In this document: one piece after another, positions 9,401-17,735 of the stretch
Layout of the letters: every line of letters begins with the position of its first letter
Position numbering within the stretch: the first letter of the stretch is position 1
NCBI GenBank assembly: GCA_002753225.1
Contig: PDZS01000006.1
Span: forward strand, 62,001-126,000
From: Deltaproteobacteria bacterium YD0425bin51
GTDB taxonomy: Bacteria > Desulfobacterota > Desulfobacteria > Desulfobacterales > YD0425bin51
DNA length: 64,000 nucleotides
Direction: 5' to 3'
Position numbers and translations under genes: made by a program
The notes under the pieces: model-generated
Seen by the model: only the letters and a program-made list of their open reading frames with translations
What the model was told of the DNA's origin: nothing
The model's database searches: none

Positions 9401-11597
9401 AGAAGGAATAAATGGAGAATATACGTTTATATTTAAAGATGTTCATTTGACAGAAGGCTCAAATATATTGGAAGTAAAAGCAGAAACCCCATATGGTGTT
9501 ACATCAGCAAAAAGTATAGTCACTTATAAGACAAAAGAAACAAACGAAGAAAAAGAAACGTCTCTTCCAGAAATTGAAATCCAATCGCTTAAGCCTGATA
9601 GTTATATATCAGGAGATAATGTAACAGTTTCAGGCACAGTTAAAAGCGAATCAGGGATAAAAAGCATTTTAGTAAACGGCAGTGAAGCAGAATTTATAGC
9701 TGGGGAAGATGGTTCAATTTCATTTAAAGCAGATCTATCTTTTTTAGATAAGGATTCATTAAATATTTCTGTTGAGGCAATAGATTTAAATGGGAAAAAA
9801 GTACCAATTGGTTTTGTTATCAATCGAGATAATAAACCGCCTATAATTGAACTTACCTCAAATTTAAAGACATCCCCTGAAATAAACAATATTACAGAAA
9901 CGCCATATACTTTGTCTGGTAAGGTTATCGAGAAAAATTTATCAGGCTTATCAATAAATAATCAAAATATAGGCGTTACACCTTCAGGAACAGATACATG
10001 GAATTTTAACGGTAATATTGCTTTAATAAGAGGGAAAGAAACGCCAATTATTATTGATGCTTGGGATTATGCAGGAAATAAAACATCCAAAGAAATAATA
10101 TTAAAGTTTGATTCAAATATAGACATAGAAGTTATTTCACCAATGTATGGCGGTAAATTTACAGCATCAGAAGAATCAACAGATATTGACATTACAGTTC
10201 GAGCGCTTGGCATAACACAAGAAGACAGCCTCAAGGTTTACATAGATACATCAGAAGTTTCTATAAATAGGACTGGTAATGTAGCCAATGGTAAAATAAA
10301 AGTTTCTGAAGGAGAGCATAAATTAATAGCAGAGGTAAAGACTGCATCAGGGAATTTACTATCAAGACGTAATTCTTCTTTTAGTGTTATTAATAGTAAA
10401 AAAATACCCCTTGAATTAGAAAGACAAGACCCTGAAAATAACGCAAAAGGAGTAGAGCCAAATGCTTATATCGCTTTTTACTTCAATAAACCTATAGAAC
10501 CATCTTTATTAGAGATTAAGGTAACAGAGACTGTTCATGGCAAAACATATGTTCAACCTCAGCCAGGAGCTGATATCACTCAGCAAAGTAAGGTTCAAAC
10601 TACAGAAATAAACAGGGATAATGAAGCAGTTCCAGGCAGCATATCCTATTTCCCTTCAAACACAATGGCTGCATTCTATCCAGAAAGAGATTTTGGGTAT
10701 AATGGAAATGTTTTTGTTACAGTTTTATATAGCGGTTCAGAAATTTATAGGTCAACCTTTACAATTCGTCCATCGCCTACTCTAATCTATGGTTTTGTAT
10801 ATGATACATTTTTTAGGCCATTAACTGGCATTGAAGTTGAATCACCAATGCTGGGGAGAAAATCTGTTACTGATAATAATGGATGCTACAGTTTTGGTTT
10901 TGGAGAGTCGGCTGTAAAAAACAATATTAATGCAGGACGTTATCAAGCAGTAATTAACCCAAATTTAAAAAATCGTTTATTTGGAAGTGTTGCAATATGG
11001 ATGAATGTGCAGCCAGAACAGTTAAATAACATAGGATTTACAGCAATACCAATTTTAAATCCTCAAAATCCCTTCAGGAGAATTGTATCAGGACAAGATC
11101 AAATGCTTGTAGGTAAAGAAGGTGAAATAGTATTAAATTTAAAGGAAGTACAACTTACATTTCCTGATGGAAAAGACAGAGGAGATGTTTATGCGCAATA
11201 CTTTAAGCGAGAGCAAATCAGCCATGTTTTTTCTCATTCAGTTACTGTTATAGGTGCTTTTTCAATTCAACCTATAGGTATAGAAGTATCAGGCAATTTG
11301 CAAATGACAATTTTACTATCACCAATAAATGGCAGTTATGATTATGTATCAAAAATTGGAAGCAGAGTAGCTTTAATAGGAATTAATCCAGATACTTTGG
11401 AGATTATACCAGTAGGAGTAGGCAAAGTGAATGAGGAAAATAAAAAAATCATAAGCGAAGGGAAAACAACATATAAACGACTGGATTTTATAGGCTATGC
11501 CTTTTTTAAAGAAGAAAATCAACCATTGTTAGAGAGATATGTTAAAGGGGAAATAAGCTTAAAAGATATGGTAACGGCATTAGAAACAACTAATTAA
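6456..11597 (+). CDS. Giant multidomain surface lipoprotein (FN3, cadherin/Ig-like, SbsA-like, carboxypeptidase-regulatory-like)
   Basis: I place the start at the ATG at 6456 rather than the upstream TTG at 6441: AAGGA lies just before the ATG, and the resulting leader ends in a clean lipobox (LPGC, Cys24). Of the 1713 residues, the order is: a globular lectin-like N-terminal region; a Lys/Asp tandem repeat (see the repeat entry); an acidic type-3-like motif DRDKDGIPDLFDPTP (~209); an FN3-like domain (~226-310); cadherin/Ig-like modules with 'VTDEDTPAKPISF'-type linkers; further Ig modules; an SbsA-like Ig domain (~1315-1370); and a carboxypeptidase-regulatory-like fold (~1445-1490). It is probably a cell-surface adhesin or scaffold. 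No enzyme motif was seen. The exact domain boundaries are my estimate. Confidence 0.85.
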   Translation: MNIKSLKTIICLIAFFVTLCLPGCREGNFPFEEDFEGKEHGFDIPKGSSWGIIGTHGKWTTFNGKKHLDNNKNGLQAVSDSQTRYGAITKEKILIPSKDVKPMLSFWYKANISNNDQINIELLYLKDKKDKKDKKDKKAKKDTIDTIDTIKVYSKSNNTGNFYVWQKIPLDKYKGKEIRIGFRQVANKGNAKTIFAIDDFRVSPIPEEDRDKDGIPDLFDPTPNGEKLPAVTDLQAEIEAGVKINLKWSWIQDENFLAGFKIYRLKEGDAAETVLNSGKMLDLSQKSFIDESVQNGFKYSYRVNAVSKEGKEGASSTVSILLSDNTAPVVKNIDKACSEDGVINFTIADFSNAFTDAENDTLKKIKITNISENGLLKLNNNILKTDTEINVEEIVNLSFIPTPNWNGQINFKWNGFDGKKYAETEAFVYVLVSAVNDLPTISDIADQVTDEDTPAKPISFTINDIDTPVSELKISVSSSNVPLVSEKNIVISGEGSNRTMTITPTANLSGKSAITITLSDGAGQIAKSFNITVRSIADPPVLNVNPSTSGYDAVPLALIIEPPALSDTDGSEKLGDIMISGVPDKAVLSSGINKGNGVWTLSAAELSDLTLTYPAVAEFMLTVSVNSVEADNGNTAASSKTINVKVDSAKNDIIAANIKAEWNKGISHLTWDKTEGIISYQIYRGTSESDISIISETFDPFFIDPSPQYFYTWYYRIATVKEYTVPITNHTFKRIGPLSNIVCLKALPIPKISITGSKLLPDGAYSIIVGQKPPYEVKGTYEIMSGDVKVIARRLDKENLGTGTNSSFDIKLETSGEWDITVSEQNGWMKANVRLKLEIDAKPPTLTLEGSETPATEQNFILIKGKAEDSETGIKDVKISSEKYNGQFFNAIVDSSGYFSVEIPLQIGENRLSVIVSDNVGNETIKSLLVTAKMPTLPDIIISNPIDGSSVSIDKISVSGVVRSALSPDKIRLVLSDRVQFPEGINGEYTFIFKDVHLTEGSNILEVKAETPYGVTSAKSIVTYKTKETNEEKETSLPEIEIQSLKPDSYISGDNVTVSGTVKSESGIKSILVNGSEAEFIAGEDGSISFKADLSFLDKDSLNISVEAIDLNGKKVPIGFVINRDNKPPIIELTSNLKTSPEINNITETPYTLSGKVIEKNLSGLSINNQNIGVTPSGTDTWNFNGNIALIRGKETPIIIDAWDYAGNKTSKEIILKFDSNIDIEVISPMYGGKFTASEESTDIDITVRALGITQEDSLKVYIDTSEVSINRTGNVANGKIKVSEGEHKLIAEVKTASGNLLSRRNSSFSVINSKKIPLELERQDPENNAKGVEPNAYIAFYFNKPIEPSLLEIKVTETVHGKTYVQPQPGADITQQSKVQTTEINRDNEAVPGSISYFPSNTMAAFYPERDFGYNGNVFVTVLYSGSEIYRSTFTIRPSPTLIYGFVYDTFFRPLTGIEVESPMLGRKSVTDNNGCYSFGFGESAVKNNINAGRYQAVINPNLKNRLFGSVAIWMNVQPEQLNNIGFTAIPILNPQNPFRRIVSGQDQMLVGKEGEIVLNLKEVQLTFPDGKDRGDVYAQYFKREQISHVFSHSVTVIGAFSIQPIGIEVSGNLQMTILLSPINGSYDYVSKIGSRVALIGINPDTLEIIPVGVGKVNEENKKIISEGKTTYKRLDFIGYAFFKEENQPLLERYVKGEISLKDMVTALETTN
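6834..6905 (+). repeat. Two adjacent 9-bp in-frame minisatellites inside the giant lipoprotein gene
   Basis: Four exact copies of GATAAAAAA (6834-6869) are followed by one variant copy GCTAAAAAA, then by three copies of GATACCATA/C (6879-6905). They encode KDK-type and DTI repeats between the N-terminal module and the first Ig-like region. Unit length is a multiple of three, so copy-number change would alter linker length without breaking the frame. Confidence 0.9.
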
Positions 11598-11641
11598 AAA
11601 TATTGAGTAAACTTTATAATATTAATAATGAGAAAATGTAT

Positions 11642-14600
11642 ATGAAAAGCCATCTAAGATTTGTGAACTACGGTTTAGCTATTATTATTTTTTATATTGC
11701 TTTTATAACATCGAGCTATAATTTAAATATTCCTTTTGAACAAAATGCTTTTGCCAGTTCCTCGATTGGTCTTAGTGAACTCAAACTCTACAAAGGTAGG
11801 GTTGAATCAACATTATGGGGTCCTATCGAAGGAGCTAAAGTAACTGCTGGAGCTGGGTGGGATATCTATTCTGACATTACTAAAAAGGACGGCAGTTATG
11901 TGACTGCATATAGATTTCGTGGTTGCCCTTTTTTTACATATATTGCACAAGTTCCTGTTTTTATAGAAATGTTTTATGCAAATTTTAACCCAAAAACAAA
12001 TTTTATAGGAACTTTTGCTGAAACATTTTATGCGCTTGATTTCTGCTGTGGAGGTGACTATACTTATCTTATAGGACTTGAAGGTGGATATGGATATGCT
12101 AAAGAGTGTTGGGATTTAGAAGATGAAATGACTCAAAAACTAGCTGGAATTGGATATATATCTGTAATCAACGTTGCGATACTATCAGGTACTGCTACTA
12201 TGGATAATGTGCCTCGAGAAGGAATAAAATACGAATTATCAGGACCAATTGCTTTTGTCGATAAAGGAAAAACGGAATATCAATATGACCAAATAGGTTT
12301 AAATCATGATATTGCTGATCGAGGATTAGTAAAGCAGATAAGTAGAGAAGATTTAGAGAAGACAGATATTTGTGTATATAATTTAAACGATGAACTAATT
12401 ACTGAACGCCAAGGTATTATAAGTAAATTAGAGATTAAAGGGGAAGAGAAAAACGCTAGTATTTATTATAATATGTATTTGAGGGGACCGCTGACTGATA
12501 GTACTGAAAAGGTTCAAAATAGTGCAATTGGAGCTTTTTCTGACATTAATGATAAAGATTGGAATATTTATAAACATTTAAAATGGGATAAGATTAAAAT
12601 TGTTGCAATTAACCGTGCTACAGGTTATATTGGCACCACAATATGCGATATCAATAAGGATCGAAACGGAAGTATTAACATCAAGCCTTCTCAAATTTTT
12701 ATGAGACCACCTAAATTATTGATTAGCGGTGTTCGTATTCCAAAATTAGAAAGTACGTTATCTAAACAAGTACCAAAACCTTATATTATAGGATTTGAAG
12801 GTGCAGGATTGACGTCAGATCAAACAATTGCTATCAGGACATATTGGAATGAAGACTGGAATGGAAATCCTCTTCCTAAAAACTTGTCAGGATTTACTGG
12901 CAGATTAGCCAAAGTGATCGCCCCGAATACACTAGGAAAAGTGTCAGGAAAAATTGAAATAGCAAAAGGATTTGAAGCAGGACAAATAGGACAATTTGAA
13001 ATAAAAACAGGGATCCACACACAATTAGTACGATTACCCGAAGAAGAAATCAGTAAATCTCACTATTACATACATGTAAACGGCGAACCACCAGACAGAA
13101 AGCCCGACTTTTCAAGCGTAGGTGCAGGAACAGGACCTCTTCAATATCGACCCAAACACTATGTGCCTATACAAGTATCTGTTCATGATTTAAGTAAAGG
13201 TGATGAATATATTGGAGTATACAGACCGGAAATGCAGTTTTCGGTTTTCGATTTAAAAGAAGTAACCTATGAAGATAAAAGCGGTAAAAAATACGACTTG
13301 ATCCAGCCTCTACCGGAAAAACCAGTGTTTGGAGAAGACTTTAATTTTATATATACGATATTAAAAGATGAATTGCCTGTGTTAAATCCGTTTGGACCAG
13401 CCCGTGAATTGATATTTGCTTTAGGCGATCAAGAAATTAAAGTCGAGTATGATGAGTGTAAAGGATTAAAGTTTAATCTTGATGATATTGGGAAGTTTTC
13501 AACTGAAGACTTGCTGGCACTTAGACTTTATCAGAGAAACGATGAAAATAATATACTATGGGAATTTGGTATAGTAAAATTAGAGATCATACCTGATTGG
13601 AATAGAGACGGAAAGATTGATGATACTGATCGGGATCAGGTGACTAAAGATAAGCCATGGAGATTTTGGGCTAATAACGACAATGATAAAAATGCAAGAG
13701 AAAATGGTATAGGAGCAAGCGATGATGATCGTACTGGATCAGGCAAAGATTATGAAGACTATAATGTGAATGGCATTCGTGATCTTATAGATTTCTTTCC
13801 AGTTGCAATTGATTTAACAAGTGTTATTCAACTAATGCCATCGAGTCAAGGCTACACCTACTCTCTAAAACTATCTTCTGGAGAACTTAAATTTTTTGAA
13901 GGAATATACAATTCAAAACTGATAGACACATTCAATATTCAAGATTACTTGATTGATCTTGATACAGCGTATTATTTTTCGAATAAAACTGTAAAAACTA
14001 TAAATGCCCTAAATGCAGATGGTGTCAAATTTTCAGAAGATTTCATGAAATATTTGTCTTCATCAATAGGAATAATTTATATAGAGGCAGCAAAAGTATT
14101 CACTGGCGATCTTGAACTAATTGTTCAAAAAAATGGAAAAAATATAGGAACTTTTAAATTTCCGCTTGAGATATCACCAGTTGAAGATATGTTTAAATTA
14201 AAAGATTTTAGGGTTGCAACAGGCGCAGCACCAAACGATTGCTTAACCGATAGACCGACTGCTCCTAAGAGACCACATTGTATGAATCAGGAAGATAAGA
14301 TTTTAGTTTGGGTGCATGGATATAATGTTTCAAAGACAGCAGCTGAAGGTACTTTTGCTGAAGTCTTTAAAAGGTTTTTCCATCAAGGTTATAATGGCGG
14401 TTTCTATGGCGTAACTTGGAATGGTACTCCTCCTGCAAATTCTTCGAATGTTGGAGCACCGCCACACTATCACCAAACAGTCTTCAACTCATTTTTTGCA
14501 GCTAAACTTCTATCACGTTTCATAAAAGATATAAAAGGGTCAGATAATAAAGTCTACATTGCCGGACATAGCATGGGAAATATGGTTATAGGACTAGCGA

Positions 14601-15580
14601 TTCAAAGAGATAAAATGCTTTTTGATAAGTATTTTGCAATTGATGCTGCTGTTCCTCTTGAAGCCTATGGCCAGACTACTTCCAAGGTAAGTATGATGAA
14701 GTTTAATGAGAATAAAGGGGCAAATTGGCTAGATTATTTTATATATCGAGTTAATGATACATATCCTGCAAAACAGGTTTTACCTAGTGAATGGTATACG
14801 CTGTTTGATAAGAAGGATCGTAGAAGCACATTGACGTGGCGTAATGAACTTAAGGATGTCCCTACGGAAAAAGTATATAATTTTTATTCAAATACTGAAA
14901 ATGTACTTAGGGAATATTCTGATGATAATTTTGTATGGGATGATTCGGGTAAACCATTTGATATAGATAGTTACCAGATGTTCAGTTGGGTTAAGCAAGA
15001 AAAATTTAAAGGCAGAAGAGATAAAATAAAATTTGATCTTGGTGGTGCATCCAGTAATTACTGTGGCTGGAGTTATAACATCCATTATCAGATTTGGGAT
15101 GCCAACAATGGAATATATGTCAACCTCACTCCAGCAGAAGCAGCACTGATATCCAAGGAAGATTTGAAAAGAGTGCCTTTCTTCAGATTACAGTTAAATG
15201 ATCCAAATATAAATGAACTTGTTGCCGATGGTGATATTCCATCAAAATTTTTAGATAGAACTATCTCTGATACTAATTTAACTAACTATTATAGAGATAA
15301 TCAAAGTGTTCATCGTTATGTTACTGTACGTGACTGGTTACTGGCGGAGGCTTTTCCTGCTACTACTTTACCTATGGGGGCGAATCTATACTCTGGATTG
15401 CCCATAGATAACAACATAAATATGTCAACTAAATGTAAAACTAAAAGGACATCAACGGATTGGCCACGTCCTTATTCTATTGATTCAGGTAATGGAGATT
15501 GGTGGCATAGTGATTATAAAGATATGCCCTATGTACGTGTCTCTGATTTTTATAGCAAGATTAAAAAACTAACAGATTAA
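11642..15580 (+). CDS. Large secreted protein with alpha/beta-hydrolase (lipase/esterase-like) module
   Basis: The ATG at 11642 is chosen because GAGA lies 8 bp upstream and it gives a normal Sec leader (hydrophobic core then AFA-SS). A TTG at 11603 and an ATG at 11636 are alternatives. The protein is 1312 residues. The N-terminal two-thirds is beta-rich and unrecognised, with a peptidase-regulatory-like start. At ~652 there is a dockerin/EF-hand-like acidic loop (DWNRDGKIDDTDRDQV). A hydrolase fold follows, with 'ILVWVHGYN' (oxyanion strand) and the nucleophile elbow GHSMG (Ser977). This resembles DUF900/lipase-type alpha/beta hydrolases. The catalytic Asp and His cannot be assigned with confidence. 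Substrate is unknown. It is in the same operon as the foldases and giant surface proteins. Confidence 0.8.
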   Translation: MKSHLRFVNYGLAIIIFYIAFITSSYNLNIPFEQNAFASSSIGLSELKLYKGRVESTLWGPIEGAKVTAGAGWDIYSDITKKDGSYVTAYRFRGCPFFTYIAQVPVFIEMFYANFNPKTNFIGTFAETFYALDFCCGGDYTYLIGLEGGYGYAKECWDLEDEMTQKLAGIGYISVINVAILSGTATMDNVPREGIKYELSGPIAFVDKGKTEYQYDQIGLNHDIADRGLVKQISREDLEKTDICVYNLNDELITERQGIISKLEIKGEEKNASIYYNMYLRGPLTDSTEKVQNSAIGAFSDINDKDWNIYKHLKWDKIKIVAINRATGYIGTTICDINKDRNGSINIKPSQIFMRPPKLLISGVRIPKLESTLSKQVPKPYIIGFEGAGLTSDQTIAIRTYWNEDWNGNPLPKNLSGFTGRLAKVIAPNTLGKVSGKIEIAKGFEAGQIGQFEIKTGIHTQLVRLPEEEISKSHYYIHVNGEPPDRKPDFSSVGAGTGPLQYRPKHYVPIQVSVHDLSKGDEYIGVYRPEMQFSVFDLKEVTYEDKSGKKYDLIQPLPEKPVFGEDFNFIYTILKDELPVLNPFGPARELIFALGDQEIKVEYDECKGLKFNLDDIGKFSTEDLLALRLYQRNDENNILWEFGIVKLEIIPDWNRDGKIDDTDRDQVTKDKPWRFWANNDNDKNARENGIGASDDDRTGSGKDYEDYNVNGIRDLIDFFPVAIDLTSVIQLMPSSQGYTYSLKLSSGELKFFEGIYNSKLIDTFNIQDYLIDLDTAYYFSNKTVKTINALNADGVKFSEDFMKYLSSSIGIIYIEAAKVFTGDLELIVQKNGKNIGTFKFPLEISPVEDMFKLKDFRVATGAAPNDCLTDRPTAPKRPHCMNQEDKILVWVHGYNVSKTAAEGTFAEVFKRFFHQGYNGGFYGVTWNGTPPANSSNVGAPPHYHQTVFNSFFAAKLLSRFIKDIKGSDNKVYIAGHSMGNMVIGLAIQRDKMLFDKYFAIDAAVPLEAYGQTTSKVSMMKFNENKGANWLDYFIYRVNDTYPAKQVLPSEWYTLFDKKDRRSTLTWRNELKDVPTEKVYNFYSNTENVLREYSDDNFVWDDSGKPFDIDSYQMFSWVKQEKFKGRRDKIKFDLGGASSNYCGWSYNIHYQIWDANNGIYVNLTPAEAALISKEDLKRVPFFRLQLNDPNINELVADGDIPSKFLDRTISDTNLTNYYRDNQSVHRYVTVRDWLLAEAFPATTLPMGANLYSGLPIDNNINMSTKCKTKRTSTDWPRPYSIDSGNGDWWHSDYKDMPYVRVSDFYSKIKKLTD

Positions 15581-15593
15581 TTAAGGGATATTT

Positions 15594-16538
15594 ATGCGCA
15601 ACTTTTTTTTATTTATCTCATTGTTCTTTGCGATTTTTGGTATTCAAATTGATGTATCATATGCTTATATATCAATAAAAATAATTATTAAGGTAATAGA
15701 TGAAACTGGTACACCTATCTCTAATGCAGATGCTCGTGTTTCATTTATACAGGATGAACAGGTATTAATAAAAGGAAAAACAGATTCTAAGGGTATTTTT
15801 ATAGCAGAAGGAAGAGGGATAAATGTTGGAGGAGTAGATGTTAATAAAGAAGGCTTTTATGACTCTGGCAGTCCTTATCAATTCAATAAACAATCAACAA
15901 ATATCTATGTCAAAGAGATAACTTTAACTCTTAAAAAGAAAATAAATCCAATCCCTATGTATGCTACAGATATCGGATATTTAAAGATTCCTGAATTTGG
16001 TAAACCAATTGGTTTTGATCTTGAAAAACGAGATTGGGTAGCTCCTTATGGAAATGGTATAATAAGTGATTTTATTTTTATTGCAGATCGGCATTATAAA
16101 GATGTTAGAAATGCTGACATGTCAATTGTACTAAGTTTTAGTAATCCTAAAGATGGTATTTTAAAGTATTCTGTTTCTAGTGAAAATCAAAGTGATTTTA
16201 TATGGCCATTTGAAGCACCTTCAGAGGGTTATGTAGATAAAATTAATAAATGGGAATCAATATATATAAGCAAAGGAGAAGAACATAAAACAAACATGGA
16301 CTTAGAAAAAAGTAACTATATTTTTAGAGTTCGAACACAAATTGATTCCAAGGGGAATATCATTTCTGCTAAATATGGAAAAATAAGAGGTGAGATTATA
16401 GCTAGTCGTGCTGGTACAGTTAATTTTAAATATTATTTTAATCCTGATGGCACACGAAATCTTGAATTTGACACTAAAAAAAATCTCTTTAAATTTTCCA
16501 GTAAAGAAAATCTGGAGTATGGTGTAAATCAACCATGA
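15594..16538 (+). CDS. Secreted protein of unknown function with carboxypeptidase-regulatory-like N-terminal domain
   Basis: A 314-residue protein with a clear Sec signal peptide (cleavage likely after SYA, ~25). Residues ~27-115 look like a transthyretin/carboxypeptidase-regulatory fold ('IKVIDETGTPISNADARV', 'KTDSKGIFIAEG'). The rest is beta-rich without motifs I recognise. It starts 13 bp after the hydrolase gene, so it is probably its partner in the same transcript. It could be an accessory or immunity-like component of the large secreted hydrolase, but nothing in the sequence proves this. Confidence 0.72.
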   Translation: MRNFFLFISLFFAIFGIQIDVSYAYISIKIIIKVIDETGTPISNADARVSFIQDEQVLIKGKTDSKGIFIAEGRGINVGGVDVNKEGFYDSGSPYQFNKQSTNIYVKEITLTLKKKINPIPMYATDIGYLKIPEFGKPIGFDLEKRDWVAPYGNGIISDFIFIADRHYKDVRNADMSIVLSFSNPKDGILKYSVSSENQSDFIWPFEAPSEGYVDKINKWESIYISKGEEHKTNMDLEKSNYIFRVRTQIDSKGNIISAKYGKIRGEIIASRAGTVNFKYYFNPDGTRNLEFDTKKNLFKFSSKENLEYGVNQP

Positions 16539-16595
16539 AAGCTATAAAATAAAATAGATATGATCAATAAGCCAGCTAATCTAAGGTTGCAGCGG

Positions 16596-16681
16596 GCAAA
16601 GCCTCTGAACTATGTATTAGCAAGACTTGAACCGACAAAGGCATCGGGGGATTACGACATTAGATGCTTGAGTGGCTTTGC
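16596..16681. other. Possible structured RNA or mobile-element remnant (nested inverted repeats)
   Basis: Within the 272-bp space between genes, an 8-bp perfect outer stem (GCAAAGCC at 16596-16603 with GGCTTTGC at 16674-16681) encloses a 7-bp inner stem with one wobble pair (AGGCATC at 16639-16645 with GATGCTT at 16663-16669). The stretch is more G+C-rich than its surroundings. I do not recognise a riboswitch or intron family, so strand and function are unknown. Confidence 0.35.
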
Positions 16682-16810
16682 AGAGAGATGAAAAGAGCCA
16701 AGAAGGAAAGGATTTACCAAGCAATAAATATTTTTCTTGCAGGTAAAGAAAAAAAGGGAATTCTATTGCTTTGGCTGCGAATAATTTTTTGATGAAGAGA
16801 AAGGAAAAGA

Positions 16811-17107
16811 ATGCTTTTACGGTATGTGATAGAAGATATTCATGCTATTTATGAAGATTTGAAGGTTTATGAGCGAAAATATGGAATTCTCTCAGAAACA
16901 TTCTATGAATTATATATAAGTGGTACAGAGCCTGATAATGATGATTGGACATTGGATTGGTCTGACTGGGCAGGAGCTTATAAACTTCTACTTCGTAGGC
17001 AAGAACAATACTGTCATACTATTCAGATTTTTAAAGAACAGCCTTCACCTCTGGCTAATTTGATAAGTAAAGCATCACGGTATGAACCAATTCAAATCGC
17101 TTTGTGA
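16811..17107 (+). CDS. Small orphan antitoxin-like protein (partner-of-TumE/DUF6516 type)
   Basis: A 98-residue protein with AAAGGA before the ATG. It is helical with an acidic/aromatic centre (DDWTLDWSDWAGAY) and the pattern 'YERKYGILSETFYELY'. That pattern resembles the short proteins that accompany DUF6516/TumE toxins, in which 'YG(M/I)..E.FY..(Y/F)..G' is followed by a 'W..(W/Y)...Y' region. No toxin gene lies on either side: upstream is a possible RNA remnant, downstream a terminator and a dead IS. It may be a leftover half of a toxin-antitoxin pair. The family assignment is from memory of the pattern and is tentative. Confidence 0.55.
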   Translation: MLLRYVIEDIHAIYEDLKVYERKYGILSETFYELYISGTEPDNDDWTLDWSDWAGAYKLLLRRQEQYCHTIQIFKEQPSPLANLISKASRYEPIQIAL

Positions 17108-17207
17108 TTATGAAAAATTTGTTTATATAGAAATGACAAGTGAAAAATGACCATGTGTGCTAACCTAATTTTGACCACTTGATAAATTGAAAAGACTTAT
17201 TCTTATT

Positions 17208-17241
17208 GGATGACAGAGAATATTAGTCATCCTTATTTTTT
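17208..17241 (+). terminator. Rho-independent terminator
   Basis: A perfect 7-bp stem, GGATGAC (17208-17214) with GTCATCC (17226-17232), is followed directly by a T-rich tail, TTATTTTTT. It would end transcription from the small antitoxin-like gene about 100 bp upstream, and possibly from the secreted-protein operon before it. Confidence 0.6.
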
Positions 17242-17525
17242 AAAAAATATCAATTATTTTGCTGTGACTATTCCTAATTCTCTATATAGTTCATCTAACT
17301 CTCTATTTTTTCTTTTAATTTTTCCTTATATTCTTTAGCTTCATCCTCTTTATCAAATACAATAGCTACATTTTCAAAAAATTTCTTCTTCCAATCATTT
17401 ATATTCGTCGGCGGAATTTGATATTTTGATGCAATCTGATTAATTGTTTATTCTTCTTTAATTGCTTCTAATACAACTTTTACTTTGAAATCTGAATCAT
17501 ACTGTTTTATTATTCTTTTTGACAT
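17236..17525 (-). pseudogene. Decayed IS3-family transposase OrfA
   Basis: Reading on the minus strand from the ATG at 17525 gives a typical IS3 OrfA start (MSKRIIKQYDSDFKVKVV). It is interrupted at codon 26 by TAA (just after 'EAIKEE'), then continues in frame with the helix-turn-helix part 'INQIASKYQIPPTNINDWKK'. After 'KEYKEKLK' the frame shifts, and the conserved tail 'NRELDELYRELGIVTAK' appears in another frame before a further stop. No OrfB (DDE) portion follows. So it is a dead fragment with at least one nonsense and one frameshift mutation. The minus-strand sequence just upstream of the ATG contains an AAAAGGAGC RBS. Confidence 0.75.
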
Positions 17526-17735
17526 TTTTGCTCCTTTTAAACTTTTTTCCATTATATGTTTTTTAAGTTTAAAAATCGAGCTCATGTAAAATTTTCAGTC
17601 CATTATAAACCGAGGGATAAATAAAATAAAAAAAATAGGCCGAAAATATATTTTAGAGTGTGAAATGTATGATTTAAGGTAAAGTGTGTATCTATAATTA
17701 GAAAATGTAAATCAAAAATGAAGGATACCCTCCAC

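Larger units (their letters stand above)
17108..17735. other. 628-bp stretch without an intact gene: terminator plus IS3 remnant
   Basis: This interval holds a rho-independent terminator near 17208-17241 and a decayed transposase reading on the minus strand (17236-17525). The remaining ~210 bp up to the diguanylate cyclase stop codon is A+T-rich with no ORF or repeat I can support. I could not identify clear terminal inverted repeats of the insertion element. Confidence 0.6.
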
